A program made the translations under genes and the position numbers. The notes beneath the pieces are model-generated. The model made no database searches. It saw nothing but the letters and a program-made list of their open reading frames with translations, and had not been told where the DNA came from. Shown in pieces: positions 1-6,109 of a stretch of 20,209 nt of DNA; the stretch's first letter is position 1, and the number at the start of each line of letters is the position of its first letter. This DNA is from Anaerolineae bacterium CG2_30_64_16 (GTDB lineage Bacteria > Chloroflexota > Anaerolineae > CG2-30-64-16), in assembly GCA_001871755.1 (NCBI GenBank), contig MNXL01000364.1, positions 1 through 20,209 on the forward strand. Reading direction: 5' to 3'.

Positions 1-25
1 CCCATCCCCGCTCCCCAATCCCCGC

Positions 26-568
26 TCACAGCCCCGGCAGCCCGAACCGATCATCGAACAGCTTGATCGAGCGCAGGATCTCCTGCTTGGCCGCCCCCGC
101 GTCTTCCCAGCCGATCGGCTTGGTGCGCATTCCCTCCAGGTCTTTGTAGACTTCGAAGAAGTGCGCGACCTCTTGCAAGAAGTGCGGCGGCACGTCCTTG
201 AGATCGTGATACTCGGTGAAGAGCGGGTCAGTGGCGGGCACGGCCAGGATCTTGTCGTCGTGCAGCTCGCGGTCGAGCATCCGAAAGACGCCGATGGGCC
301 GCGCCTGGATGATGCAGCCCGGGAAGGTCGGCTCGTTGGTCATCAGCAGGATGTCCAGCGGGTCGCCGTCGTCGTAGAAGGTGCGCGGGATCAGCCCGTA
401 GTCGCCCGGGTAGTGCAACGAGGAGAAAAGCACCCGATCCAATACGATGACGCCGTTCTCCTTGTTGTACTCGTACTTGTTGCGCGATCCTTTGGGGATC
501 TCGATGATCGCGTAGACGATGTCCGGTACTTTGGGACCCGGCCGCAGCTCGCGCCAAAGGTTTTGCAT
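26..568 (-). CDS. ppa: Inorganic pyrophosphatase (family I)
   Basis: Hydrolyses pyrophosphate to two phosphates in the cytoplasm, pulling biosynthetic reactions forward. The 180-residue product has the normal family I length. It contains the metal-binding signature DGDPLD at residues 67-72, preceded by the typical HYPGDYGLIP segment at 52-61. I chose the ATG at 568 because AGGAG lies eight bases upstream and the protein then begins at the usual place; an in-frame start 21 bases further upstream would fall beyond that site. The gene is last in the visible microcompartment gene run, about 115 bases after the BMC-H stop, with a palindromic element in the gap. Whether it belongs functionally to the compartment or is just a neighbour is not shown by the sequence. 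The family assignment is very secure. Confidence 0.96.
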   Translation of the reverse strand: MQNLWRELRPGPKVPDIVYAIIEIPKGSRNKYEYNKENGVIVLDRVLFSSLHYPGDYGLIPRTFYDDGDPLDILLMTNEPTFPGCIIQARPIGVFRMLDRELHDDKILAVPATDPLFTEYHDLKDVPPHFLQEVAHFFEVYKDLEGMRTKPIGWEDAGAAKQEILRSIKLFDDRFGLPGL

Positions 569-590
569 AGCGGCAACTCCTGTCCTCACC

Positions 591-682
591 CCTCACCCCG
601 GCCTGCGGCCTCCCCTCGCCCCTCTCCTGAGCGTAGTTCGGCTCAGGAGAGGGGAGAGGGGGATGGGGGGAGTGGGGTGAGG
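591..682. repeat. Inverted-repeat (REP/MITE-like) element between BMC-H and ppa
   Basis: The outer arms CCTCACCCC (591-599) and GGGGTGAGG (674-682) are exact inverted copies. Inside is a perfect 12-base stem, CCTCTCCTGAGC (621-632) with GCTCAGGAGAGG (641-652), around an 8-base loop. It fills almost the whole gap between two genes. It resembles the small palindromic elements scattered between genes in repeat-rich genomes. There is no T-run, so it does not look like a simple intrinsic terminator; it could act as a processing or mRNA-stability hairpin. Confidence 0.8.
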
Positions 683-970
683 TCATTCCTTCGGTTGGCG
701 GCCCAGCGGCAATGCCACGTCCACATTTTCGTGCGGCCGCGGGATCACGTGGACGGACACCACCTCGCCCACCTTCTCGGCGCCGCGCACGCCAGCTTCG
801 ACGGCCGCTTTCACCGCCGCCACGTCACCGCGCACAATGGCGGTGACATACCCGCCACCGATCTTCTCGTAGCCGACCAATTCGACCTTGGCGGCCTTGA
901 CCATCGCGTCCGACGCCTCGACCATCGCCGCGAACCCCTTGGTCTCGATCATGCCCAGTGCTTCTGCCAT
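683..970 (-). CDS. Bacterial microcompartment hexameric shell protein (BMC-H)
   Basis: Forms hexagonal tiles of a protein organelle shell, with a central pore for small metabolites. The 95-residue protein is a single BMC domain (Pfam BMC, PduA/EutM/CcmK type). It opens with ALGMIETKGF, has the pore loop KIGGG at residues 36-40 followed by YVTAIVRGDV, and ends with the VIPRPH segment near residue 75. The start at 970 is set by AGGAGA seven bases upstream; the open frame extends further upstream, but only through repeat sequence. It follows the BMC-T gene after a 165-base gap filled by an inverted repeat. The pore loop GGG, rather than the commoner GSG, suggests a slightly different pore surface. 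Family identity is certain; the transported metabolite is not known. Confidence 0.96.
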   Translation of the reverse strand: MAEALGMIETKGFAAMVEASDAMVKAAKVELVGYEKIGGGYVTAIVRGDVAAVKAAVEAGVRGAEKVGEVVSVHVIPRPHENVDVALPLGRQPKE

Positions 971-1024
971 GAGTGTCTCTCCTTGAACCGGTATGATACA
1001 GTGTGTCGTTGTCAGATCCGAGAT

Positions 1025-1110
1025 GTTGGGTATTTGGTATTGGGTACTGGGTATTGGAACCTCCAACCTGCCATCCAATACCCAATATCTAATACCCAAT
1101 ACCCAATACC
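1025..1110. repeat. GGGTATTGG/CCAATACCC inverted repeat cluster
   Basis: Several degenerate copies of GGGTATTGG occupy 1026-1057. Several copies of the reverse complement CCAATACCC occupy 1074-1110, so the transcript can fold into a long imperfect hairpin. It lies between the BMC-T stop and the BMC-H ribosome-binding site. The same motif recurs at 12481-12500, inside the lipM coding start. This marks it as a dispersed repeat rather than a gene-specific regulator. Confidence 0.8.
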
Positions 1111-1135
1111 TGCCACCCAATCCCCAACCCGCGCA

Positions 1136-1774
1136 TCACTCTCGTTTCCCCTGTTCCTCCACGCGCCCACTAACCCCCTCGATCGCCGAGACCGCTGCGC
1201 CATAGCCGGCCATGATATCGCGTTCCTCGCCGCCCAGATAGACGCGGCCGAAAGAGCCGAACGCGATCACTTCCAGGATGTTGATCTCGGCGGCCTTCTC
1301 GGCCTCGTTGGCGGCCAGGGCCGCGTAGCCGGCCGGCTCAACCTCCAACACGTAGAGAGTTTGGCCCGCGAGCAGCATGTGGCCGTGGCGCATCCGGTTG
1401 ATCAACTGCACCTGGTGCGCATCCACCGCGCGGATGATCTGGCTGGACACGATGCGCGGCTTGCGGCGGTCTTCTTCGCGTACGCCCAGCGCCTCCAGGA
1501 TCGCCGCGCCGGCCGCCCGGGTCTCGGCCTGGCTCTCGGAATGGACTTCCAGCAGGCCGTACAACCGCTCGACGATCTGCATGCCCGGTCGGACGCGGGT
1601 CGCCTTGAGCGCGATATCGGTGATGCGGTTGATCTCGATGCCGGGCGAGATCTCCACCCACAGTGACGCGTCGTTGGGCAGCGGCAAGAAGCCCCGGGCC
1701 ACCGTGCCCAGGAACGCCGCGTGCTGGGGTTGCAGGCTATCCAGGAAAACGTAAGAACGCAGATCAACGGTCAT
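1136..1774 (-). CDS. Tandem BMC-domain shell protein, CsoS1D/CcmP-like (BMC-T)
   Basis: Pseudohexameric trimer-forming shell tile. The 212-residue protein has two BMC folds, at about residues 5-98 and 108-202. It closely resembles the CsoS1D/CcmP group, known for stacking two trimers and for a large gated pore. Diagnostic segments are RSYVFLDSLQPQ (6-17), SPGIEINRITDIALKA (43-58), and the adjacent Glu69-Arg70 in IVERLYG, which match the conserved gate pair described in CsoS1D. The second domain ends with GSFGRVYLGG near 173. AGGAGA (1780-1785) precedes the ATG by five bases, and a heptad repeat array begins just upstream. In carboxysomes this type is thought to admit larger metabolites. Here the neighbours are aldolase and isomerase, so the cargo chemistry differs. 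The double-stacked architecture is inferred from family resemblance. Confidence 0.93.
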   Translation of the reverse strand: MTVDLRSYVFLDSLQPQHAAFLGTVARGFLPLPNDASLWVEISPGIEINRITDIALKATRVRPGMQIVERLYGLLEVHSESQAETRAAGAAILEALGVREEDRRKPRIVSSQIIRAVDAHQVQLINRMRHGHMLLAGQTLYVLEVEPAGYAALAANEAEKAAEINILEVIAFGSFGRVYLGGEERDIMAGYGAAVSAIEGVSGRVEEQGKRE

Positions 1775-1786
1775 GGGTCTCTCCTA

Positions 1787-1849
1787 CTGGAAGCTGGAAA
1801 CTGGAAGCTGGAAACTGGAAGCTGGAAGCTGGAAACTGGAAGCTGGAAG
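1787..1849. repeat. Nine-unit CTGGAAR heptad array
   Basis: Nine head-to-tail heptamers alternate between CTGGAAG and CTGGAAA, followed by CTGG. The array sits directly upstream of the BMC-T ribosome-binding site and is read as a pyrimidine-rich tract on the coding strand. A second array of nine units of the same family lies at 20122-20184. Confidence 0.9.
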
Positions 1850-1894
1850 CTGGCCAGGTGATTGCGGGTCTTTCTCCAGGCTTCAGCATCCGGA

Positions 1895-2146
1895 TCAAAA
1901 ATGTCGCAGCCGCGCCACCGGGTGATCGCTGTAACTGTCGAGTTCGCTGACGGTGCTCTCCAGTGCGCGCGCCAATGTCCCTGGAGTCGTGAAGTCCTCC
2001 TCGGTGAGCCTGGCCAGGACTTCCTTCTCAGCGGCGCTCAGCGCCCGCCCGATGAAGACGGCATCTGGCTCCGCTAACAGCCGGCCGCGGCAAGCCGCGC
2101 ACCACTGGGCATGCGCCAGCATGATCAGTACCTCGCGTTGCGACAT
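1895..2146 (-). CDS. Small CxxC protein in the microcompartment operon, unknown function
   Basis: I do not recognise this 83-residue protein. Visible features are a CAAC motif (Cys16 and Cys19) in a hydrophobic N-terminal helix, a middle segment rich in Glu and Leu that looks helical, and no signal peptide or membrane segment. It starts six bases after the deoC stop with GAGGA just ahead of the ATG, so it is almost certainly translated from the same message as deoC. It is followed by a 120-base gap and then the BMC-T shell gene. A position between cargo enzyme and shell suggests an accessory role such as assembly, scaffolding or metal handling, but that is inference. The paired cysteines recall the four-cysteine segment in the neighbouring aldolase. 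It could also be a minor cargo protein. Confidence 0.75.
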   Translation of the reverse strand: MSQREVLIMLAHAQWCAACRGRLLAEPDAVFIGRALSAAEKEVLARLTEEDFTTPGTLARALESTVSELDSYSDHPVARLRHF

Positions 2147-2152
2147 GATTCC

Positions 2153-3031
2153 TCACTGCTTGAGTTCGCTGACGATCTTGACCCCCGCGCTCGCGCCGAT
2201 CCGTGTGGCGCCCGCGGCGATCATCGCCTTGGCATCTTCGGCGGTCTTCACACCCCCAGCGGCTTTGACACCCATCTCTGACCCCACCACCCGTCGCATC
2301 AGGACGATGTCCTCCACCGTCGCGCCGCCCGGCCCAAAGCCGGTAGACGTCTTGACATAATCCGCGCGGGCGGCCTTCGCCAGGGCGCAGGCTTCGACCT
2401 TCTCTTCGTCGGTCAAATACGCGGTTTCGATGATAACCTTGACGCTGGCGCCTAGCGAGTGAGCGGTCATGACCACTGCCTCGATATCGGCTTCGACCGC
2501 GTCGTACTGGCGGGATTTCAACGCGCCGATGTTGATCACCATGTCCAACTCCTGCGCGCCGAGCGCGACGCAGCGTTGGGACTCGAAGGCCTTGACCTCG
2601 GGCAGGGTGGCGCCGAGCGGGAAGCCAATCACGGCGCAGACTCGGACCGGGTTCCCCGCCAGCAGTTGTGCGCAGAGCGGCACCCAGGTCGGGTTGACGC
2701 AGACGGTGGCGAACTGAAACTCGCGCGCCTCCGCGCAGAGCTGGCGGATCTGTTCCTCGGTGCCCTGGGGCTTGAGCAGGGTGTGGTCGATTTTGCTCGC
2801 GATGTCTGCGGCGACGTTCTTGACGCCTAGTCGGGTGGTCAACCGGTCGGCGCCTGCGTCGAAGACCTGGCGCGCGCCGTCCGGGTTGGTCTGCACGCAC
2901 TGCCCGTTGCAACTGTCTGTGTTGCACACGGCGCAGGGTTGACCGGCCGTGGGTGGGTAGGCTGCCAACACCTCCCTTGTGATCAGATCGACCAGTTGGT
3001 CCAGGGTGTAGTGGCCCAGGTTTGATGACAT
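2153..3031 (-). CDS. deoC: Deoxyribose-phosphate aldolase with shell-targeting N-terminus
   Basis: Cleaves 2-deoxyribose 5-phosphate to glyceraldehyde 3-phosphate and acetaldehyde through a Schiff base. The catalytic domain spans about residues 75-290. It carries IDHTLLKP at 81-88, Asp163 in ELDMVINIGA, the Schiff-base Lys198 in VKVIIETA, and Lys227 in YVKTSTGFG, so all expected catalytic residues are present. The protein has 292 residues, against about 220-260 for ordinary DeoC. The extra N-terminus holds an amphipathic helix (residues 8-25) resembling microcompartment encapsulation peptides. Then comes a C-X2-C-X4-C-X3-C cluster (Cys33, 36, 41, 45). The gene lies 12 bases after the RpiB-like gene and upstream of two shell genes, so the product is probably lumenal cargo. 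Confining acetaldehyde is the likely purpose of the shell. The role of the cysteine cluster is unknown; metal or Fe-S binding is a guess. Confidence 0.95.
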   Translation of the reverse strand: MSSNLGHYTLDQLVDLITREVLAAYPPTAGQPCAVCNTDSCNGQCVQTNPDGARQVFDAGADRLTTRLGVKNVAADIASKIDHTLLKPQGTEEQIRQLCAEAREFQFATVCVNPTWVPLCAQLLAGNPVRVCAVIGFPLGATLPEVKAFESQRCVALGAQELDMVINIGALKSRQYDAVEADIEAVVMTAHSLGASVKVIIETAYLTDEEKVEACALAKAARADYVKTSTGFGPGGATVEDIVLMRRVVGSEMGVKAAGGVKTAEDAKAMIAAGATRIGASAGVKIVSELKQ

Positions 3032-3043
3032 AATGCCCTTTAG

Positions 3044-3805
3044 CTATTTCTTGAGAAAGCGTCTTTCGATGGCCATGATCTTCTCGACGCGCCGCGCGTG
3101 CCGGTCCGGCCCGAAAGGCGTTGCCAGCCAATCGGTCACGATCTGTTTGGCCAGGTTCGCCGCGATCAGGCCGGCGCCCAGGGTCAGCACATTGGCATGG
3201 TTGTGCTCGCGGCTGTTGACCGCGGTGGCGTGGTCGTAGCAGAGCGCGGCCCGGATGCCCGGCACCTTATTGGCTGCCATACAGGAGCCGATCCCCGCGC
3301 CATCCACGATGATGCCGTTGGCGCATTTGCCGTCGGCCACCAGCCGGGCCACGGCGTAGGCAATGTCGGGGTAGTCCACCGCGGCCGTGCTGTGGGTGCC
3401 ACAGTCGACCACTTCGTAGCCCAGGGACTGAAGATGCGGTTTGAGAGTCTCTTTGAGCGCGAATCCGCCGTGATCGGCGCCGATGGCGACCCGCCGCTGC
3501 GGCGGGCCACTGGTGGCTGGTGCATCAACCGCGCGTGGCGACCCGGCCGCGGGCTCCAACGTGATATGCCGCTCCAGGGCAATCTGGCGAGCCAGGGGGG
3601 TGACCAGTGCGCCGGCGGGCAGCGCCACGATCGCGCCTGGCGCCTGCGCCCGCATGAAGGCCTCATCGATTAGACGGCCGGTCGCGGGTGAGGGGGCGCC
3701 TTTGCGCGGGCCCGCGGCAGCGCCCGCGCTGGCCGGGGATGTCTCCATCAACCTGCTCAGCACCTGGCGCACCAGCGCGCTGACCTCGGCTTCGGTTGGC
3801 GGCAT
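3044..3805 (-). CDS. rpiB: RpiB/LacAB-family sugar-phosphate isomerase with shell-targeting N-terminus
   Basis: Predicted aldose-ketose isomerase for a pentose phosphate, feeding or draining the DeoC step. The C-terminal domain, residues 105-253, is a complete RpiB fold with GADHGG (109-114), DYPDIA (144-149), AANKVPGIRA (177-186) and HNHANVLTLG (201-210). The N-terminal 100 residues are extra. Residues 4-20 form an amphipathic helix like an encapsulation peptide, then an Ala/Pro/Gly linker, then a VTPLARQIALE segment (68-78) similar to pieces found in other microcompartment enzymes. The catalytic cysteine of E. coli RpiB (Cys66, in ICGTGIG) is Asp168 here, in VDGAGIG, so the chemistry or substrate may differ. 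The gene starts 17 bases after lepB stops and has only a weak GAGG site. Family is secure; the exact substrate is not. Confidence 0.9.
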   Translation of the reverse strand: MPPTEAEVSALVRQVLSRLMETSPASAGAAAGPRKGAPSPATGRLIDEAFMRAQAPGAIVALPAGALVTPLARQIALERHITLEPAAGSPRAVDAPATSGPPQRRVAIGADHGGFALKETLKPHLQSLGYEVVDCGTHSTAAVDYPDIAYAVARLVADGKCANGIIVDGAGIGSCMAANKVPGIRAALCYDHATAVNSREHNHANVLTLGAGLIAANLAKQIVTDWLATPFGPDRHARRVEKIMAIERRFLKK

Positions 3806-3822
3806 GGGACTGGTCCTCGTGT

Positions 3823-4500
3823 TCAGGGGGTGCTCGCGTTCAGGACGAGGTCATAGTTCGGGATAACGGCCCAGTCGGTGGGCGGCCAATAAGATACCCA
3901 GGCCCTGCCGATGATGCGATCCTGCGGCAGCATCCCCCACGAATGCGAATCACTGGAATTGTTGCGGTTGTCGCCCAGGACGAAGACCTCCTCCGGCGCG
4001 ACCGCGACCGGGCCAAATGTGTAACTGCCCGGGTTCGGGCCGAACGGTTCCGGCAGCAGTTGGTCGTCGACATACACCTTGCCGGCAACGATCTCGACCG
4101 TCTCGCCCGGCAATCCGATGACACGCTTGATGAAATCGCGGCTGGGGTCGCGCGGGTACTCGAAAATCACGACATCGCCGCGCTCCGGTGGGCGCATGCA
4201 CCAAGTCTTTTGCCAGTGGATATCCAACGGCGGAATATCCAGGTGTACGCCGGGGCAATAGGCGAAGCGATTGACGATCAGGAATTGGCCGTTGTGGAAG
4301 TTAGGCTCCATGCTGATCCCGTCGATGCGGAAGTTCTGCACGACATTGCGGATCACCAGGAAGATCACCACGGCCAGCAGGACAGTCTGCACGAGCTCCC
4401 AGGCGATTGCCAGAAACGTCGGCTCAGCTTGCTCATCCTCGCCCAACGGCTGCGCTGGCTCCGGCAGCGGTTCAGGCATGGGAATATCGAAATCAGCCAC
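3823..4500 (-). CDS. lepB: Signal peptidase I
   Basis: Membrane-bound serine protease that removes signal peptides from exported proteins. The 225-residue protein has a proline/acidic cytoplasmic tail (1-27), one transmembrane segment (about 30-52), and then the outward-facing catalytic domain. The nucleophile is Ser63 in GISMEPNF and the general base is Lys125 in RDFIKRVIG. The box GDNRNNSSDS (176-185) completes the S26 family signature. The start is GTG at 4500, supported by AAGGG six bases upstream. It is the first gene after the strong promoter at 4725-4753 and lies only 17 bases before the RpiB-like gene. It therefore appears to lead the microcompartment operon, although no secreted partner is evident. 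This may be chance operon growth. Confidence 0.95.
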   Translation of the reverse strand: MADFDIPMPEPLPEPAQPLGEDEQAEPTFLAIAWELVQTVLLAVVIFLVIRNVVQNFRIDGISMEPNFHNGQFLIVNRFAYCPGVHLDIPPLDIHWQKTWCMRPPERGDVVIFEYPRDPSRDFIKRVIGLPGETVEIVAGKVYVDDQLLPEPFGPNPGSYTFGPVAVAPEEVFVLGDNRNNSSDSHSWGMLPQDRIIGRAWVSYWPPTDWAVIPNYDLVLNASTP

Positions 4501-4534
4501 TGGTTACCCTTGTCCTTTTATAACTGCTCAGGCT

Positions 4535-4683
4535 GTCATTCTGAGGAGCGTTTTTTGCGACGAAGAATCTTGTCTGCGCCGAAACCGAGATTCCCTTCGG
4601 CCGTGCTCAGGACAGGCCCTTCGACAAGCTCAGGACAGGCCCTTCGACAAGCTCAGGACAGGCTTCGCTACGCTCAGGATGAC
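4535..4683. repeat. Palindromic repeat element with tandem CCCTTCGACAAGCTCAGG units
   Basis: This element fills the 328-base gap between lepB and the MEMO gene together with the lepB promoter; I see no gene in the gap. Outer arms GTCATTCTGAG (4535-4545) and CTCAGGATGAC (4673-4683) are inverted copies with one mismatch. Inside are two exact 23-base direct repeats (4617-4639 and 4640-4662) and a degenerate third copy before them (4593-4616). An 18-base piece of the unit recurs inside the glyA-gcvT gene (16383-16400). The element lies in the leader transcribed ahead of lepB. Confidence 0.85.
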
Positions 4684-4724
4684 CGAGGGCCGAGTAGTTA
4701 CGTCCTTTTGAGAATATGGGCCAC

Positions 4725-4753
4725 ATTATAGCACCGCGTCGAAGACGTGGCAA
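4725..4753 (-). promoter_or_regulatory. Sigma-70-type promoter for the lepB/microcompartment operon
   Basis: On the minus strand TTGCCA (4753-4748) is separated by exactly 17 bases from TATAAT (4730-4725). These are five of six and six of six consensus matches. The predicted transcript starts near 4718. It carries a leader of about 218 bases containing the palindromic repeat, then lepB, rpiB, deoC and probably the shell genes. No promoter of similar quality was seen between lepB and the shell genes. Confidence 0.75.
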
Positions 4754-4828
4754 CTACAGGTGTACGGATAGTGCTCCACCCAGACTTCCGGGGCCAGAGC
4801 CGGCCGGCCTATGCTTGCCCTGAGGCGG

Positions 4829-6055
4829 TTATGCTTCCCACACGATGCCGCAGACCGACACAACTGAAGTAGCCAACTCGTCGGCCGGGCACTGGGCGTA
4901 GGACACGAGGCGGCCGTGGGTCGGCTCGAGCAGGCGGAGCGCCAGATAGATCGGCGGTACCCCGCAGACGTTATAGCGATCCCCGACTTGCCGGATGCCA
5001 TCGAGAAACGCCTCGGGGTCGCCGGCGCAGACGTCCCGGATGAGGGATTGATCCGCGGCCCGCAGCCGCGCCTTGCCCAGGGCATCCAGTGGATGACCTC
5101 CGAACGCCGGGCCGACGTGGGCCAGGTCACCGGCCGCGATGACCACGGCTTGTCGGCCGGCCATGATGCCGCGCAGGACCTTCATGAGCCGTTCGATCGT
5201 CGCGTCAGCCTCCGGTGCAGCCTGGCCCTGGATGAAGTGATCGAAGGAACCGCACAGGATGGGCAGGGTCTCACACGGCCGGCCATCGCGGACGAAGTGC
5301 AGCCAGACCGCGGCCAGCTCGATGGCATGTTCGCTCCGGTGGTGGAGTTCCTCGCCAAACGCGGCCTCTTCTCCGATGGCGTTCGCCAGAGCGGCCACGG
5401 CGTCTTGGGCTGTCGGGAGGATGCCCAACGGAGTGGCGTAGTGCTGCCGCGTCAGGGTCAGCGCGCCGGGGCCGCCGAAGTGGTCGGTGCCCAGCAGGAT
5501 GACCAGATCGGCTGCCTGGACCATCTCGGCGGCCTGGTCCCACACAGCCGCGTAGACCGGGCCGCCGCGCGCGTAGTCGATGTGGGGGCTGATCAGCCCA
5601 CGGCCGGCGACCGCAGCGGGCGCCGGGGCGCTCGTGGCGCGGACATCATCCAGGTAGCCCTGGAACAGTTGGCGAAGCGCGGTTGGCTCCGCGGGGTAAG
5701 ATGCGCCAGCCAGCGCGGGTACGCGGAAGGACGCGGCGCGATAGGCAGTCAGCGCCTGGGCGCGTGCCTCTCGGAAACGAGCGTTATCCAGCAGAAACGC
5801 CTCATCCAACGCCGTCATCAGCTTGTCGATCAGGCCTGTGTCGGCCCGCAAGCCGAATCGGACGAGCAGGGCCGCGCTCAGGGCGGCGCTGTCGCGCGTG
5901 CCATCGCTGAGCGCCAGCAGAGGCGCTACCTCATGGGGGACGACGACGTTCCCCTCGCTCAGTTGTAGCGGATCGCGCAGCAGCAGCGCAGGCCGGCCGC
6001 TCACGGCAACCGGTCGCACGTCCAGGCTGCGCAACTTCGGGCGGATGTCCGCCAT
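4829..6055 (-). CDS. MEMO-family protein (AmmeMemoRadiSam system protein B) with N-terminal extension
   Basis: The MEMO family is a metal-binding fold related to class III extradiol dioxygenases. In bacteria it usually accompanies AMMECR1 and a radical SAM protein, and its biochemical role is unsettled. The MEMO domain occupies about residues 110-408, with candidate metal or active-site residues in PHIDYARGG (His158), GTDHFGG (His192), HRSEHAIE (His243), GDLAHVGP (His313) and NVCGVPP (Cys364). Residues 1-105 are an additional helical domain, perhaps winged-helix or PqqD-like, that simple MEMO proteins lack. I chose ATG 6055 because AAGGGA lies upstream. A TTG start at 6106 is in frame but has no spaced ribosome-binding site. 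It follows DUF503 after 54 bases. No AMMECR1 or partner radical SAM gene is adjacent. Confidence 0.88.
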   Translation of the reverse strand: MADIRPKLRSLDVRPVAVSGRPALLLRDPLQLSEGNVVVPHEVAPLLALSDGTRDSAALSAALLVRFGLRADTGLIDKLMTALDEAFLLDNARFREARAQALTAYRAASFRVPALAGASYPAEPTALRQLFQGYLDDVRATSAPAPAAVAGRGLISPHIDYARGGPVYAAVWDQAAEMVQAADLVILLGTDHFGGPGALTLTRQHYATPLGILPTAQDAVAALANAIGEEAAFGEELHHRSEHAIELAAVWLHFVRDGRPCETLPILCGSFDHFIQGQAAPEADATIERLMKVLRGIMAGRQAVVIAAGDLAHVGPAFGGHPLDALGKARLRAADQSLIRDVCAGDPEAFLDGIRQVGDRYNVCGVPPIYLALRLLEPTHGRLVSYAQCPADELATSVVSVCGIVWEA

Positions 6056-6109
6056 CGGCAGTTGTTCCCTTCCAGATTGAGCCGACACTCGAGAAGCGCG
6101 GCGCAACCC

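Noticed and set aside
591..682. Rho-independent terminator after BMC-H
   Set aside because: The stem is strong but no T-run follows on the minus strand and the outer arms extend the palindrome, fitting a repeat element better.
161..1666. Long plus-strand open frame (501 codons) across ppa, BMC-H and part of BMC-T
   Set aside because: It is antisense to three clear genes and runs through two repeat elements; its composition is Arg/His/Asp-rich as expected from the opposite strand of GC-rich genes. No recognisable domain.
1787..1849. CRISPR array
   Set aside because: The units are seven bases, directly abutting, without unique spacers; this is a simple tandem repeat.
2028..3131. Minus-strand open frame of 367 codons over deoC in another frame
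   Set aside because: Arg/Gly-rich shadow of deoC and the end of rpiB; the deoC frame carries the catalytic motifs and spaced ribosome-binding site.
6056..6106. TTG start giving the MEMO protein 17 more residues
   Set aside because: The AGGGG stretch abuts the TTG with no spacing, whereas the ATG at 6055 has AAGGGA at a workable distance.
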